Below, piece by piece: positions 62,966-64,000 of a DNA stretch of 64,000 nucleotides. The translations under genes were made by a program, and so were the position numbers. The DNA lies in NCBI RefSeq assembly GCF_000374525.1, contig NZ_KB894571.1, positions 434,001 through 498,000 of the forward strand, read 5' to 3'. This DNA is from Amorphus coralli DSM 19760. GTDB lineage: Bacteria; Pseudomonadota; Alphaproteobacteria; Rhizobiales; Amorphaceae. Within the stretch, counting starts at the first letter, position 1, and every line of letters starts with the position of its first letter. The notes below the pieces were generated by a model, which was not told the DNA's origin, did not search any database, and saw nothing but the letters and a program-made list of their open reading frames with translations.

Positions 62966-64000
62966 CTAGCGGGCCGGCATCGACGCTTCGGTGCGCCCGC
63001 CCCCGGTGACGATCGCGGAAATCGCGAACAGCAGGCCGCCGGCGGCCACGAGAAGCCCCATGCCGACGATCGCCGCGGTTGCTCCGTAGGCACCCCAGAC
63101 AAAGGCCATCGCGGCGGGGCCTATGGCCGTTCCGGCGCGTTCGATCAGGCGGAACACGCCATACAGTCCGCCCTGGGACAGGTCCGGCACGTAGCGCGAG
63201 CCCAACTCGCCCACCAGCGCCGACTGTGGCGTGGTGGACAGCCCCTGGGCGATGCCGATCTGCAGCACGGCGATGGCCGCGCCCCAGGGCTCCGGCCAGA
63301 CGAACACGTGCAGCACGGCCGCACCGGACAGGATCGCACCGATCACCACATAGAGCGTGCGCTTGCCGGCATCGTCGCTGAGCCGCGAGACGAGCGGGAT
63401 CAGGATCACCATGGCCAGCCCGTAGAGCATCAGCACGCGGCCTATGGTGGCTGAATCAAAGCCGGCCGAGGCGAGCGACAGCGGCAGATAGTAGAAGCAG
63501 AAGCCGATGAGCATCATCTTCGCCGGCAGCGCGCAGCCGGCGAGAAGCAGCAGCATTGCCGGCCGGCGCAACACGGCGCCCACCTGGGAAAGCCGCAGTC
63601 CCGGCGCGACGCTGCCGGACGCCGGCTTGTCGCCGGGCAGGGCGACCGAGGCGCAGACATAGGCGGCGAAGCACAGGCCGGCGGAGACGAGGAAGGCCGC
63701 GCTGGGGCCGAGCCGGGCGGCCAGGATGCCGCCGATGGGCGGGCCGCACAGCATGGCCACCATGATGCCGGACACGAACAGGCCGATGCCCCGTGCCCGG
63801 TTCACCGAACCGGTCCGGTCGACGATGTAGCCCTGTGCGGCGACAAACACGGTCGCCAGGCCCACCGCGGTGATCGACCGGAACAGGATCAGTTGCAGCA
63901 TGTCGGCGGAATAGGCGGTGCCGACGAAGCCCAACAGCGCCAGGATCGCGCCGACGCGCAGCGAGCGGGCCCGGCCGTAGCGTTCCGTGATACCGTTGAG
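62966..64000 (-). CDS. MFS transporter, C-terminal part (runs off right edge)
   Basis: About 344 C-terminal residues of an MFS permease; the start is beyond the window. Visible segments include ITERYGRARSLR (loop 2-3 motif), LFVSGIMVAMLCGPPIGGILAARLG, then LLLLAGCALPAKMMLIGFCFYYLP and VGELGSRYVPDLSQGGLYGVF, with ten or so membrane helices. The family exports or imports small molecules; the closest resemblance is to drug-efflux or sugar-type MFS, with no firm substrate. The protein is read into the adjacent substrate-binding gene 20 bp downstream on the same strand. Confidence 0.85.
   Translation of the reverse strand, partial: LNGITERYGRARSLRVGAILALLGFVGTAYSADMLQLILFRSITAVGLATVFVAAQGYIVDRTGSVNRARGIGLFVSGIMVAMLCGPPIGGILAARLGPSAAFLVSAGLCFAAYVCASVALPGDKPASGSVAPGLRLSQVGAVLRRPAMLLLLAGCALPAKMMLIGFCFYYLPLSLASAGFDSATIGRVLMLYGLAMVILIPLVSRLSDDAGKRTLYVVIGAILSGAAVLHVFVWPEPWGAAIAVLQIGIAQGLSTTPQSALVGELGSRYVPDLSQGGLYGVFRLIERAGTAIGPAAMAFVWGAYGATAAIVGMGLLVAAGGLLFAISAIVTGGGRTEASMPAR

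Overview
The window is a gene-dense, high-GC (roughly two thirds G+C by eye) stretch of alphaproteobacterial chromosome, most likely from a member of the Hyphomicrobiales (Rhizobiales). The clues are a CckA-type cell-cycle hybrid kinase, a CtrA-box-like promoter element, a BA14K-family protein, divergent LysR/DUF1127 pairs, a DksA with a degenerate zinc finger of the alphaproteobacterial kind, two 70-residue cold-shock proteins, and short palindromic intergenic repeats of the type scattered through rhizobial genomes. No phage, integron, insertion sequence, CRISPR array, rRNA or tRNA gene was found; the only obvious accessory element is a small higBA toxin-antitoxin pair.

Layout. 1-3.4 kb: partial MFS permease, DUF1801 and cupin proteins, an MltB-type lytic transglycosylase and a DUF6665-like protein. 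3.5-11 kb: a carboxylate island with a TRAP transporter (large permease, small permease, binding protein) on the minus strand facing away from a GntR/FadR regulator and lutABC on the plus strand, best read as L-lactate uptake and oxidation. 11-18 kb: a DUF1194 secreted protein, an L,D-transpeptidase, an unknown conserved gene behind a TTAA-N7-TTAAC element, two successive LysR/DUF1127 modules, a DUF937-like gene, a cold-shock gene and rpsU (apparently starting at CTG). 18-27 kb: PhzF, NUDIX, ilvC, a RecD-like helicase, folP-folB-folK, and ilvB-ilvH behind a complete-looking attenuator (promoter, leader peptide with Leu-Leu-Val-Ile, terminator). 27-35 kb: miaA, serB, kup, ettA, trmO, BA14K, a second cold-shock gene and a glyoxalase-II-like hydrolase.

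35-45 kb: an Rrf2 regulator with a thioredoxin-reductase-like flavoprotein, a gamma-butyrobetaine-hydroxylase-like dioxygenase, gyrB, and a molybdenum-cofactor tailoring operon (two XdhC-type proteins, a molybdopterin-binding/MocA fusion) ending in a cation/proton antiporter. 44.9-49.2 kb: cckA, a FliO-like protein and dksA. 49.4-57.1 kb: a MoxR ATPase, SixA-like phosphatase, LysE exporter, GAF-histidine kinase, YcjX, YcjF, a GNAT acetyltransferase and a VWA (CoxE-like) protein. 57-64 kb: higBA, a ClpP-like membrane-anchored protein with a sensor-like membrane protein, an anti-sigma-factor/STAS partner-switch pair, an unknown protein, an orphan substrate-binding protein and a partial MFS permease.

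The most distinctive signals are non-coding: the ilvB attenuator, and a family of about 45-bp hairpin repeats (3434-3533, 26796-26839, 44652-44876) whose stems vary in a compensatory way around a constant loop, two copies of which end exactly on the stop codon of the neighbouring gene.
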